DNA of 8,596 nucleotides from CAYVUV01 sp964455095 (GTDB taxonomy: Bacteria; Desulfobacterota; Binatia; HRBIN30; CADEER01), in the NCBI GenBank assembly GCA_964455095.1, contig CAYVUV010000270.1, positions 1-8,596 of the forward strand, written 5' to 3'. Below the pieces are notes generated by a model. It did no database searches. It worked only from the letters and a program-made list of their open reading frames with translations, and was not told the DNA's origin. Made by a program: the position numbers and the translations under genes. Shown piece by piece: positions 1-6,777 of the stretch. Within the stretch, counting starts at the first letter, position 1, and every line of letters begins with the position of its first letter.

Positions 1-15
1 GCTACCTCCCCCCAA

Positions 16-38
16 CCCCCTCCTTGGAAAGGAGGGGG
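16..38. repeat. GC-rich perfect hairpin (intergenic repeat, possible cstA terminator)
   Basis: A perfect 10-bp inverted repeat, CCCCCTCCTT (16-25) and AAGGAGGGGG (29-38), encloses a 3-nt loop. It lies just beyond the stop codon of the minus-strand cstA gene, so it could end that transcript, but no T-tract follows on the minus strand. The flanks (a C-rich lead-in, then AGGTGAGG at 44-51) resemble the arms of the inverted-repeat element at 5782-5945. I therefore read it mainly as a member of the same broad class of GC-rich intergenic hairpin repeats. Apart from this hairpin I see nothing in 1-64. Confidence 0.55.
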
Positions 39-64
39 AGCGAAGGTGAGGAAGCGGAGAAATC

Positions 65-1747
65 CTACAGCCGATCCACACTCGGCTGGCGCAACAGGAT
101 GCGGGCGCCTTCGAAGACCAGCACGCTGGCGAGGGCGAGCAGCACCAGGGCGACGATGCCGTTGAGTGCGACGGTGTCGAAGCCGGTGGTGCCGCCGAAC
201 AGTCCGCCGAGGGCGTTGCGGGCCTGGATGGTCAGCGACCACAGGGTTACGGTCATGACGAAGATCATCGGCAGCAGCGTGAACCAGTAGCGCCGGCCGC
301 TGCGCGCCAGCCACACGGTGATGGCCAGCAATGTCAGGCTGGCGAGCAGCTGGTTGCTGGTGCCGAACAGCGTCCAGAAGGTGCGGTACGAGCCCTCGCC
401 CGCCGTCAACACGAACAGCATCGGCGGCAGCACGGTCAGCGCCGCCGCCAGCACGCCGCCGGCGCGGCTGGTCCAGCCGAGCAGCTCCTGCACGATGTAT
501 CGCCCGAGCCGCGTGCTGACGTCGAGGGTGTCGAAGACGAAGGTCGAGAACGCCATGGCGCCGAACGTGGTGGCGAAGCGCAGGTGCTGCTCGCCGAGCA
601 TGACGGCGACGAAGCGGCCGATGCCGGCCCCGTACGTCGTGCCGGGGGCCTGGCCCTTGAGGCTCTCGCTGTCGACGATCATCACCGTCGCCAGCGCGAT
701 CACCGCGACGAAGCCCTCGAGCAGCATGGCGCCGTAGCCGATGGCGCGGCAGTCGGACTCCTTGCGAATCTGCTTCGACGTCGTGCCCGAGCACACCAGG
801 CCGTGGAATCCGGAGCAGGCGCCGCAGGCGATGGTGACGAACAGGAACGGCCACAGCGCGCCCGTCGGACCGGGGGCCTGCCAGCCGCGAAACGCCTCCT
901 GCTTGATCTCGAAGCCGCCGAAGAAGATGCCGACGACGCCGACGAACAGCGCCAGGTAGAGCACGAAGCCGCCCAGGTAGCCGCGCGGCTGCAGCAGCGC
1001 CCACATCGGCGTCAGCGAGGCGATCAGGCAGTAGGCGAGGATCAGCAGCGCCCAGGTCTTGTTGCTGAACAGCAGCACCGTCGACACCTGCGTGCCGAGC
1101 CAGACGGCGCCGAGCGTCGCCGGCACGAAGATCACCGTCAGCAGCCACAGCGGCGAGTGCAGCCAGCGATCGACGACGCCCATCAACAGCGCCAGCAACA
1201 GGTACATCACGCTCGCCGCGGCCACCGCGCCGCCGGCGTTGAAGGCGAACTCGCTGCCGGCGAGGTCTTCGCCGCCGCTGACGAACGTGCTGGCGGTGAT
1301 GTCGGCAAAGGCGACGATGACGTAGATGAGCGCGATCCAGATGAACAGCATGATCGCCAGCCAGGCGCGCGCGCCGAGCGTCTCCTTGACGATCTCGGCC
1401 ACCGAGCGGCCGCCATGGCGCACCGAAGCGATCAGGCTGGAGAAGTCGTGCACGGCGCCGATGAACACCACGCCGAGCCCGATCCAGATCAGACACGGCA
1501 ACCAGCCGAACTGCAGGCAGGCGAGAATCGGCCCGGCGATCGGCCCCGCCGCGGCGATGGCGCTGAAGTGTTGGCCGAGCAGGTAGAACGGTTTGGCCGG
1601 CACGAAGTCGACCCCGTCGTTCACCGCCACGGCTGGCGTCACGACCGAGTCGTCCAGCCGGTACTGGCGGGCGATGAAGCTGCCGTAGAGCGTGTAGCCC
1701 GCCACCAACACGGCGATCATGACGAAGGCGACTCCGGCGAGGCTCAT
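65..1747 (-). CDS. cstA: CstA-family carbon starvation / pyruvate-type transporter
   Basis: A 560-residue polytopic inner-membrane protein of the CstA family. Members such as E. coli CstA and BtsT are linked to pyruvate or peptide uptake under carbon limitation. The conserved N-terminal block NDGVDFVPAKPFYLLGQHF is at about residues 43-61, followed by GPIAGP (68-73) and VHDFSSL (about 99-105). A Cys/Gly-rich block, ACGACSGFHGLVCSGTTSK, is at about 306-324. Hydrophobic segments run along the whole chain. It is shorter than E. coli CstA (about 700 residues), in the range of shorter family members, and shows no break. The ATG is at 1747-1745; no strong Shine-Dalgarno is visible, but the first segment (SLAGVAFVMIAVLVAGYTLYG) directly after it looks like a proper first membrane helix. 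It is transcribed away from the phosphonate genes, so a shared role is not required. The family is clear; the substrate is not. Confidence 0.93.
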   Translation of the reverse strand: MSLAGVAFVMIAVLVAGYTLYGSFIARQYRLDDSVVTPAVAVNDGVDFVPAKPFYLLGQHFSAIAAAGPIAGPILACLQFGWLPCLIWIGLGVVFIGAVHDFSSLIASVRHGGRSVAEIVKETLGARAWLAIMLFIWIALIYVIVAFADITASTFVSGGEDLAGSEFAFNAGGAVAAASVMYLLLALLMGVVDRWLHSPLWLLTVIFVPATLGAVWLGTQVSTVLLFSNKTWALLILAYCLIASLTPMWALLQPRGYLGGFVLYLALFVGVVGIFFGGFEIKQEAFRGWQAPGPTGALWPFLFVTIACGACSGFHGLVCSGTTSKQIRKESDCRAIGYGAMLLEGFVAVIALATVMIVDSESLKGQAPGTTYGAGIGRFVAVMLGEQHLRFATTFGAMAFSTFVFDTLDVSTRLGRYIVQELLGWTSRAGGVLAAALTVLPPMLFVLTAGEGSYRTFWTLFGTSNQLLASLTLLAITVWLARSGRRYWFTLLPMIFVMTVTLWSLTIQARNALGGLFGGTTGFDTVALNGIVALVLLALASVLVFEGARILLRQPSVDRL

Positions 1748-1875
1748 GATGGGGCGGCAGCCTGCACCGGCAGGGAGCAGAACTCAAGCGCTTTTCGCAC
1801 CCGCGCGGGCGCCACTCTCGGGTTGCGTCCTGCGCCGAATGGTGTAGGTATCGCACGCATTTTTTTGGGGGTCCG
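1748..1875. promoter_or_regulatory. Divergent intergenic region between cstA and the phosphonate genes
   Basis: This 128-bp gap must carry the start signals of both divergent genes. For the plus strand, a weak sigma70-like pair is possible: TTGCGT (1823-1828), 16 bp, then TAGGTA (1845-1850). It ends about 25 bp before the ATG at 1876. A GGGGG run (1867-1871), only 4 nt from the ATG, is a poor Shine-Dalgarno. Small dyads are present: CCTGC/GCAGG (1761-1765 with 1770-1774) and the palindrome CCCGCGCGGG (1800-1809). In such GC-rich DNA these may be chance. No recognised operator or riboswitch is seen. Confidence 0.3.
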
Positions 1876-3609
1876 ATGCCGAACAGAGCTGGCGCCACGG
1901 GAGAAGGAGCGAGGCCGGCGCGGCAGTTGCGCGCGCTGTTGAACGGCGGGCGGCCGGCGATCGCCGTCGGCGCGCACGACGCGCTCTCCGCTCGCCTGGT
2001 GGCCGAGGCGGGCTTCGATGCCGTCTGGGGCAGCGGCTTCGGCATCTCGACCGTGCGCGCCGTGCCCGACGCCAACATCCTGACCATGACCGAGATGCTC
2101 GAGGCCGTCGGCAGCATGGTCGAGACGGTGCCGATCCCGGTGCTCGCCGACTGCGACTCCGGCTACGGCAACGCCATCAACGTCATGCGCACGGTGCGCG
2201 AGTTCAGCCGCGCCGGCGCCGCCGGCCTCTGCCTCGAGGACAACATCTTCCCCAAACGCTGCAGCTTCTACGACAGCGTGCAGCGCGAGATCGTGCCCGC
2301 CGAGGAGCACGCCGACAAGATCCGCGCCGCGCAGAGCGCCAAGGTCGACCCCGACTTCGTCATCATCGCGCGCACCGAAGCGTTCATCGCCGGCGAGGGC
2401 CTCGACGCGGCGCTGGCGCGCGCCCACGCCTATGCCGAGGCGGGGGCGGACGCCATCCTCGTGCATTCGAAGGCGCCGACGTTCGACGAGTTGCGCGCCT
2501 TTGCCGCGCGCTGGGATCACTGCCGCCCGCTGGTCGCCGTGCCGACCACCTACGGCGACATCGCCATCGACGAGCTCGCCGCCAGCGGCTTTCGCATGGT
2601 GATCTTCGCCAACCAGGTGCTGCGCAGCGCCATCCGCGCCATGCGCAGCACGCTCACCACGCTCGCCGAGACGCGCTGCGCGGGCAGCGTCGAGTCCGCC
2701 ATCGTGCCGCTGTCGGAGGTCTACGAGATCGTCGGGCTCCCCGAGCTGCAGCGCCACGAGCGCGAGTACCTGGGCGGCCAGGACGCGCTCGCCGCCGTCA
2801 TCATCGCCGCCGGCTTCGAGCCCGAGCTCATGCCGCTCATCCACGACCGGCCCAAGGGCATGCTCGAGGTGCAAGGCGAGAGCATCCTCGGCCACCAGCT
2901 GCGCGCCCTGCGCGAGAGCGGCATCCGCGACATCGCCATCGTGCGCGGTCACCGGAAGGAGGCCATCAACTTCCCCAACGTGCGCTACTACGACAACGCG
3001 CGCTACCGCGAGAGCGGGGAGTTGGCGTCGCTGCTCTGCGCCCGCGAAGCGCTCGGCGGCCGTTTCGTATTTCTCTACTCCGACATCCTGTTCGACCAGT
3101 CGATCCTCACCCGCCTGCTGCGCGCCACCGAAGACATCGTGCTGGTCGTCGACCGCGCCTTTGCCGAGCGGCCTGCCGACGAAGCCGCCGCGCGCCATCC
3201 CGACCTCGTCGTCACCGACACCGCCGCGCCGCCAGGCCACCGCTTCGTACCCAATCCCGGCAGCCCGCGCGTCCGGCGCCTCGGCCGGCGCATCGAGCCG
3301 ACGCGGGCGAGTGGCGAGTTCATCGGCATGGCCCTGTTCTCGGCCCGCGGCGCGGCGTGGCTGCGCGCTGCCTGCGACGATCTGATGGGACACCGCGGTC
3401 CGTTTCAGGAAGCGGGGTCGTGGGAGCACGCGGCCTTCACCGACATCGTCGCGGAGCTGATCGAGCGCGGGCACCCGGTGCACAGCGTCGAGACGTACAA
3501 GGGCTGGAGCGAGATCGACAGTTTCGAGGACTATCGCCGCGCCTGGGGGCTCGGCAGCAGCGAGGCAGTGTCTGCGGCGCCGACCGCAGCACCGCGCGCG
3601 ACGCGATGA
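1876..3609 (+). CDS. pepM: PEP mutase-like domain fused to nucleotidyltransferase domain
   Basis: A 577-residue two-domain protein. Residues about 15-300 are an isocitrate lyase/PEP mutase-superfamily barrel. PEP mutase converts PEP to phosphonopyruvate, the entry step to phosphonates. Residues matching Mytilus PEP mutase D58, D85, D87, E114, K120, R159 and H190 fall at D65, D92, D94, E121, K127, R166 and H197, a constant +7 offset. The HSK motif at 197-199 is also typical of PEP mutases. The loop motif deviates: EDN (121-123) replaces EDK, and C129 replaces the usual Asn before S130. Residues about 304-570 resemble a sugar-nucleotide/CTP-type nucleotidyltransferase: AAVIIAAG (306-313), DRPKGML with K327, YSDILFD (D403, D407) and EIDSFEDY (E546, D548). 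Its glycine loop reads GFEPEL rather than GxGxRL. The start is the first ATG and fits the family's N-terminus. Fusion of PEP mutase to a nucleotidyltransferase is known in phosphonate loci. The stop overlaps the next start (ATGA, 3606-3609), indicating coupled translation. The exact reaction is uncertain because of the loop change. Confidence 0.85.
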   Translation: MPNRAGATGEGARPARQLRALLNGGRPAIAVGAHDALSARLVAEAGFDAVWGSGFGISTVRAVPDANILTMTEMLEAVGSMVETVPIPVLADCDSGYGNAINVMRTVREFSRAGAAGLCLEDNIFPKRCSFYDSVQREIVPAEEHADKIRAAQSAKVDPDFVIIARTEAFIAGEGLDAALARAHAYAEAGADAILVHSKAPTFDELRAFAARWDHCRPLVAVPTTYGDIAIDELAASGFRMVIFANQVLRSAIRAMRSTLTTLAETRCAGSVESAIVPLSEVYEIVGLPELQRHEREYLGGQDALAAVIIAAGFEPELMPLIHDRPKGMLEVQGESILGHQLRALRESGIRDIAIVRGHRKEAINFPNVRYYDNARYRESGELASLLCAREALGGRFVFLYSDILFDQSILTRLLRATEDIVLVVDRAFAERPADEAAARHPDLVVTDTAAPPGHRFVPNPGSPRVRRLGRRIEPTRASGEFIGMALFSARGAAWLRAACDDLMGHRGPFQEAGSWEHAAFTDIVAELIERGHPVHSVETYKGWSEIDSFEDYRRAWGLGSSEAVSAAPTAAPRATR

Positions 3610-4091
3610 CGACGGCCGCGAACTTCGTCGACGCGCTGCTGGCGCGCCGCTTCGACTTCTTCACCGGCGTGCCCTGCTCGCTGGTCAAGGAGGTGCTCGC
3701 CGAGCTGTGTGCGCGCAAGCTATTCGTGGTCGAGAACCGCGAGGACGCGGCGCTCGGTCTCGCCGCCGGCGCCTATCTCGGCGGGCGCCGGCCGGTGGTG
3801 ATCATGCAGAGCTCCGGGCTCGGCGTGTCGCTCAACGCCCTCGCTTCGCTGCACGCCATCTACGAGATCCCGACGTTGCTGCTGATCACCTGGCGCGGCT
3901 ACCAGGGCGTCGACGCCCCGGAGCACGTCGTGCTCGGCCCGGCCCTGCCCACGTTGCTGGAGGACATTCAAGTTCCCTACCGCGCCCTGCGCGCCGACGC
4001 CGTGCCCGAGCTGCTCGATTGGGCGGTGCGCGAGCTCGAGGTGCGGCCCGGGCCGGTGGCGTTGCTCAGTCCGCCGGGGGTGTTGTGCTGA
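3606..4091 (+). CDS. Phosphonopyruvate decarboxylase, alpha (TPP Pyr-domain) subunit
   Basis: A 161-residue protein covering only the N-terminal, pyrimidine-binding half of a thiamine-diphosphate decarboxylase. Together with the next gene it would convert phosphonopyruvate to phosphonoacetaldehyde, the step that pulls the unfavourable PEP mutase equilibrium forward. The family pattern is clear: FTGVPCSLVKEVL near residues 19-31, then NREDAALGLAAGAYLGG with E46 in the place of the TPP-activating glutamate, then MQSSGLGVSLNALASL and LLLITWRGYQGVDAPEH. Single-chain Ppd/AepY proteins are about 380 residues, whereas sulfopyruvate decarboxylase of coenzyme M synthesis is split as ComD/ComE like this one. 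I prefer phosphonopyruvate as substrate because the gene overlaps the PEP-mutase-like gene by 4 bp and no ComA, ComB or ComC gene is present. No separate Shine-Dalgarno is seen; the ATGA overlap suggests reinitiation. Confidence 0.82.
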   Translation: MTTAANFVDALLARRFDFFTGVPCSLVKEVLAELCARKLFVVENREDAALGLAAGAYLGGRRPVVIMQSSGLGVSLNALASLHAIYEIPTLLLITWRGYQGVDAPEHVVLGPALPTLLEDIQVPYRALRADAVPELLDWAVRELEVRPGPVALLSPPGVLC

Positions 4092-4654
4092 CGCTGCGCG
4101 ATGCCGCCACGGCGATTCTGGCCGGGCTCGACGACGCCGTGGTGGTCATGGCCAACGGCTACATCTCGCGCGCCGGCTTCGGCCTCGGCGATCGGCCCGG
4201 CCACTTCTACATGATCGGCTCGATGGGGCTGGCGTCGTCGATCGGCCTCGGCATCGCGCTGGCGCAGCCGCGCCGCCGCGTCGTGGTGCTCGACGGCGAC
4301 GGCAATGTGCTCATGAACCTCGGCGGGCTCGCCACGGTCGCCGCGCAGCGGCCGGCGAATTTCTATCACGTCGTGCTCGACAACGAGGCGTACGCGTCGA
4401 CCGGCAACCAGCCGACGCTGAGCGCCACCGTCGACCTCGCCGCGGTCGCGCGCGCCGCCGGCTATGCGCAGACGCTCCGGGTCGCGGGCGAAACCGACCT
4501 CGGCGCCGTGCTGGCCGGCTTCTGGTCGATGCCGGGCCCGAGCTTCCTGCTGGTCAAGATCGCGCGCGAGGAAGGCACCGCCTTCGGACGCGTCGCGATC
4601 GAGCCACCGGCGATGACGGCGCGACTGCGCGCCTGGTGCGCACCGCCGGCATGA
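4085..4654 (+). CDS. Phosphonopyruvate decarboxylase, beta (TPP-binding) subunit
   Basis: A 189-residue protein forming the C-terminal, diphosphate-binding half of the decarboxylase. Visible blocks are MANGYISRAGFG, then HFYMIGSMGLASSIGLGIAL, then the thiamine-diphosphate/Mg motif GDG (71-73) with N100 in DNEAYASTGNQPT, fitting the GDG-x(24-27)-N rule. Length and motifs match the ComE-type half of sulfopyruvate decarboxylase and the C-half of Ppd/AepY. I place the start at GTG 4085, which overlaps the alpha gene's stop by 7 bp and follows a GGGGG run (4076-4080). A start farther upstream in the same frame would read into non-homologous, Arg/Ala-rich sequence opposite to the known fold. It should form a heteromeric enzyme with the alpha subunit, with active sites at the interface. 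Its TGA overlaps the next ATG (4651-4654). Confidence 0.82.
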   Translation: MLTLRDAATAILAGLDDAVVVMANGYISRAGFGLGDRPGHFYMIGSMGLASSIGLGIALAQPRRRVVVLDGDGNVLMNLGGLATVAAQRPANFYHVVLDNEAYASTGNQPTLSATVDLAAVARAAGYAQTLRVAGETDLGAVLAGFWSMPGPSFLLVKIAREEGTAFGRVAIEPPAMTARLRAWCAPPA

Positions 4655-5811
4655 CGGGCAGCCCCGCGCCGCGCCGACGCACGGTGCTGCTCAACCCGGG
4701 GCCGGTCAACGTCTCGGCGCGCGTGCGCCGCGCCCTGCTGCTGCCCGACGTCTGCCACCGCGAGCCCGAAGTCGCGGCGCTGCTCGCCGCGGTGCGCGCC
4801 AAGCTGACCAAAGCGTTCGCGCCGCGTGGCGGCTACGAAGCCGCGGTGCTGGCCGGATCGGGCACCGCCGCGGTCGAAGCCGCGGTCAGCTCCGCCGTCA
4901 GTCCGGGCAAGCGCATGCTGGTCGTCAACAACGGCGTCTACGGCGCGCGCATGGCCGACATGGCGCGCGCGCACGGCATCGCCGTCGACGAGCTGCGCCT
5001 CGACTGGCGCCAGCGCCCGCAGCCGGAAGCAGTCGAAGCGGCGCTGCGCCGCGGTCCCGACATCGAGGTGGTGGCCATGGTCCACCACGAGACGACAGTC
5101 GGTCTGCTCAACCCGGTCGCCGAGGTCGGCGCCGTGGTGCGGCGGTGGCGGCGGACGTTTCTGCTCGACGCGGTGAGTGGCCTCGCCGGCGACGCGCTCG
5201 ACCTGGCGGCCTGCGGCGTCGGGCTGTGCGCCGGCACGTCGGGCAAGTGCATCCAGGGCTTCCCGGGCGTCGGCTTCGTCATGCTGCGCAAGCGCGAGCT
5301 GGCGCGGCTGCGCCGCCTGCCGCCGCGCAGCGTCTACCTGCACCTGCCGCGCTACTGCGGCGCGACGGCGCCGATCCCGTTCACGCCGCCGGTACAACTG
5401 CTCGCCGCCTTCGACGTCGCCCTCGACGAGATGCTCGCCGAGACCGTCGCTGGCCGCGTCGCCCGCCACCGCGCCGCGGCGCTTCACCTGCGCCAGGCCT
5501 TCAGCGCGCTCGGCATCGAGATGTTGGTTCCGGAAGCGTGGCGTTCGAATTGCCTGACCGCGATGGCGCTGCCGAAAGGCATGTCGTACGCGCGCCTGCA
5601 CGCGGCGCTCAAGCGGCGCGGCTTCGTCATCTACGACGGGCAAGGCCCGTTGCGCGGCCGCATCTTCCGCGTCGCCAACATGGGCACGCTGACGCGGGCT
5701 GACTACGACCGCTTTCTCGACGCGTTGGCGGCGGTGCTGCCGAAGACTCCAGCGGCCACTTTTCGCAGATCATCCACCTCCGGTTTCCTCTCCCGGATGG
5801 GAGAGGATTAA
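4651..5811 (+). CDS. aepZ: 2-aminoethylphosphonate transaminase (PhnW/AepZ-like)
   Basis: A 386-residue PLP enzyme of the class-V aminotransferase fold, close to PhnW/AepZ. In a biosynthetic cluster it would aminate phosphonoacetaldehyde to 2-aminoethylphosphonate, with alanine as likely donor. The typical start LLNPGPVNVSARVRRALLLP and CHREPE are present, followed by HHETTVGLLNPV. The PLP-pairing aspartate D173 (LLDAVSG) and Schiff-base lysine K199 (TSGKCIQGFPGVGFVM) are 26 residues apart, the same spacing as D168 and K194 in the Salmonella enzyme. IFRVANMGTL near the C-terminus matches the substrate-binding arginine region. I chose ATG 4651, which forms an ATGA overlap with the upstream stop; a GTG at 4636 is an alternative. 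The last nine codons and the TAA come from the left arm of the inverted-repeat element at 5782, so the native C-terminus was probably replaced or extended. Confidence 0.88.
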   Translation: MTGSPAPRRRTVLLNPGPVNVSARVRRALLLPDVCHREPEVAALLAAVRAKLTKAFAPRGGYEAAVLAGSGTAAVEAAVSSAVSPGKRMLVVNNGVYGARMADMARAHGIAVDELRLDWRQRPQPEAVEAALRRGPDIEVVAMVHHETTVGLLNPVAEVGAVVRRWRRTFLLDAVSGLAGDALDLAACGVGLCAGTSGKCIQGFPGVGFVMLRKRELARLRRLPPRSVYLHLPRYCGATAPIPFTPPVQLLAAFDVALDEMLAETVAGRVARHRAAALHLRQAFSALGIEMLVPEAWRSNCLTAMALPKGMSYARLHAALKRRGFVIYDGQGPLRGRIFRVANMGTLTRADYDRFLDALAAVLPKTPAATFRRSSTSGFLSRMGED

Positions 5812-5945
5812 GGTGAGGGGGATTCAATTGCGCCGCAGGCCACGAATGAACTGCTGGCTTGAACGAGCCACGGAAGCTGAAGGTGGCTTCGCCGATCAAG
5901 TGCATCCCCCTCATCCTGACCTTCTCCCATCCGGGAGAAGGAACC
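5782..5945. mobile_element. 164-bp MITE-like element with 49-bp terminal inverted repeats
   Basis: The left arm (5782-5830) and the reverse complement of the right arm (5897-5945) align over 49 bp without gaps, with 40 identical positions by my hand count. Each arm also contains its own short hairpin: stem 5787-5794 with 5799-5806, and stem 5921-5928 with 5933-5940, both with 4-nt loops. The roughly 66-bp core can form a nested stem, CTTGA/TCAAG around GCCAC/GTGGC. No protein is encoded and no clear target-site duplication is visible. This looks like a non-autonomous palindromic intergenic element. It sits between the transaminase and the second nucleotidyltransferase, and its left arm overlaps the end of the transaminase coding region. 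In RNA it would form a long hairpin that may attenuate or stabilise transcripts. Confidence 0.7.
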
Positions 5946-6003
5946 CTCGTGCGATACCTCGCTGCCATTGTGAATACGCAGGACCAAGCAGTGGGCGGCG
6001 CGC

Positions 6004-6777
6004 ATGAGCATCACCGCCATCGTGCTGGCCGCCGGCGTGGGACGGCGGCTGGGGTCGTTCACGCGCGATTACCCGAAATGCTTGCTGCCGATGGGTGATC
6101 GGACTCTGCTCGCTCGCACACTCGACGCCCTGGCGGCATGCGGCGCCGCGGCCGTGACGATCGTGGTTGGCCATTGCGCCGATCAGATTCGCGCTGCCGC
6201 CGGTGACGAATGGCGCGGCATGCCGCTCTCGTACGTGGCCAACCCGGATTACGAGCAGGGTTCGATCGTCTCGCTGTGGTGCGCGCGCGCGGCGCTCGGC
6301 GGCGACGTGCTGGTGATGGATGCCGATGTCCTCTTTCCACCGCGGCTGCTGCGCCGGCTGGTGCGGTCGTCGCACGCCAACTGCGTGCTGCTCGACGGAG
6401 GCGTCGCCGGCAGCGGCGAGGAGATGATTCTCTGCGCCGCCGGAGCGCGGGTCTGGGACATTGCCCGGCGCCGGCCCGGGCAGGTGTTGCAACCGCCGGC
6501 GGGGGTGGCGGCCTACGACACGTACGGCGAGTCGGTCGGCTTCCTGAAAGTCGGCCGCGCCGACGCCGGGGCGCTGCGCGCCGCGCTGGAGGAGCGCGTC
6601 GCCAACGGCGTGCGCGACACGGACCACGAGATGGTGTACCCGGCATTCTTCGCTGCCTGTCCGGTGGGATACGAGCGCGTCGACGACCTGCCGTGGACGG
6701 AGATCGACTTCGCCGACGACGTCGTGCGTGCGCGGGCGGAGGTCCTGCCGCGCATCGACGAGCTGGGCGCGGCGTGA
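6004..6777 (+). CDS. Nucleotidyltransferase, likely CTP:phosphonoalkylamine (PntC-like) cytidylyltransferase
   Basis: A 257-residue cytosolic nucleotidyltransferase with an intact catalytic framework. The nucleotide loop LAAGVGRRLGSFTRDYPKCL spans residues 8-27, with G11, G13, R14-R15 and K25. The metal-binding pair D106/D108 is in VMDADVLFP, and the C-terminal metal site is E233/D235 in PWTEIDFADD. These features fit the LicC/PntC/inositol-phosphate cytidylyltransferase group. Here it would activate AEP to CMP-AEP, as known for PntC. It overlaps the following CDP-alcohol phosphatidyltransferase by 4 bp (GTGA, 6774-6777), the same pairing seen as a fusion in inositol-phosphate cytidylyltransferase/DIPP synthase, which is the main alternative. 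Upstream of the ATG only a weak purine stretch (GTGGGCGG) is visible. The inverted-repeat element separates it from the first gene run by 192 bp, so it may have its own promoter. Confidence 0.8.
   Translation: MSITAIVLAAGVGRRLGSFTRDYPKCLLPMGDRTLLARTLDALAACGAAAVTIVVGHCADQIRAAAGDEWRGMPLSYVANPDYEQGSIVSLWCARAALGGDVLVMDADVLFPPRLLRRLVRSSHANCVLLDGGVAGSGEEMILCAAGARVWDIARRRPGQVLQPPAGVAAYDTYGESVGFLKVGRADAGALRAALEERVANGVRDTDHEMVYPAFFAACPVGYERVDDLPWTEIDFADDVVRARAEVLPRIDELGAA

Noticed and set aside
16..38. Classical rho-independent terminator for cstA
   Set aside because: The stem is strong, but no T-run follows it on the minus strand, so it is reported as a hairpin repeat with only possible terminator activity.
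584..1942. Open frame of 452 codons on the plus strand opposite cstA
   Set aside because: It is low-complexity Gln/Arg/Asp/Ala-rich sequence mirroring the membrane helices of CstA; no motif and no start signal.
1744..3483. Long open frame (579 codons) on the minus strand opposite the PEP-mutase fusion gene
   Set aside because: Its translation is rich in Arg, Ala, His, Asp and Gly without a family motif or hydrophobic pattern, as expected for the antisense frame of a GC-rich gene. The plus-strand product has many conserved catalytic residues.
3606..4654. Coenzyme M synthesis (sulfopyruvate decarboxylase ComDE)
   Set aside because: Motifs cannot separate the two substrates by eye, but no phosphosulfolactate synthase, phosphatase or dehydrogenase is present, and the pair is translationally coupled to a PEP-mutase-like gene and an AEP-transaminase-like gene.
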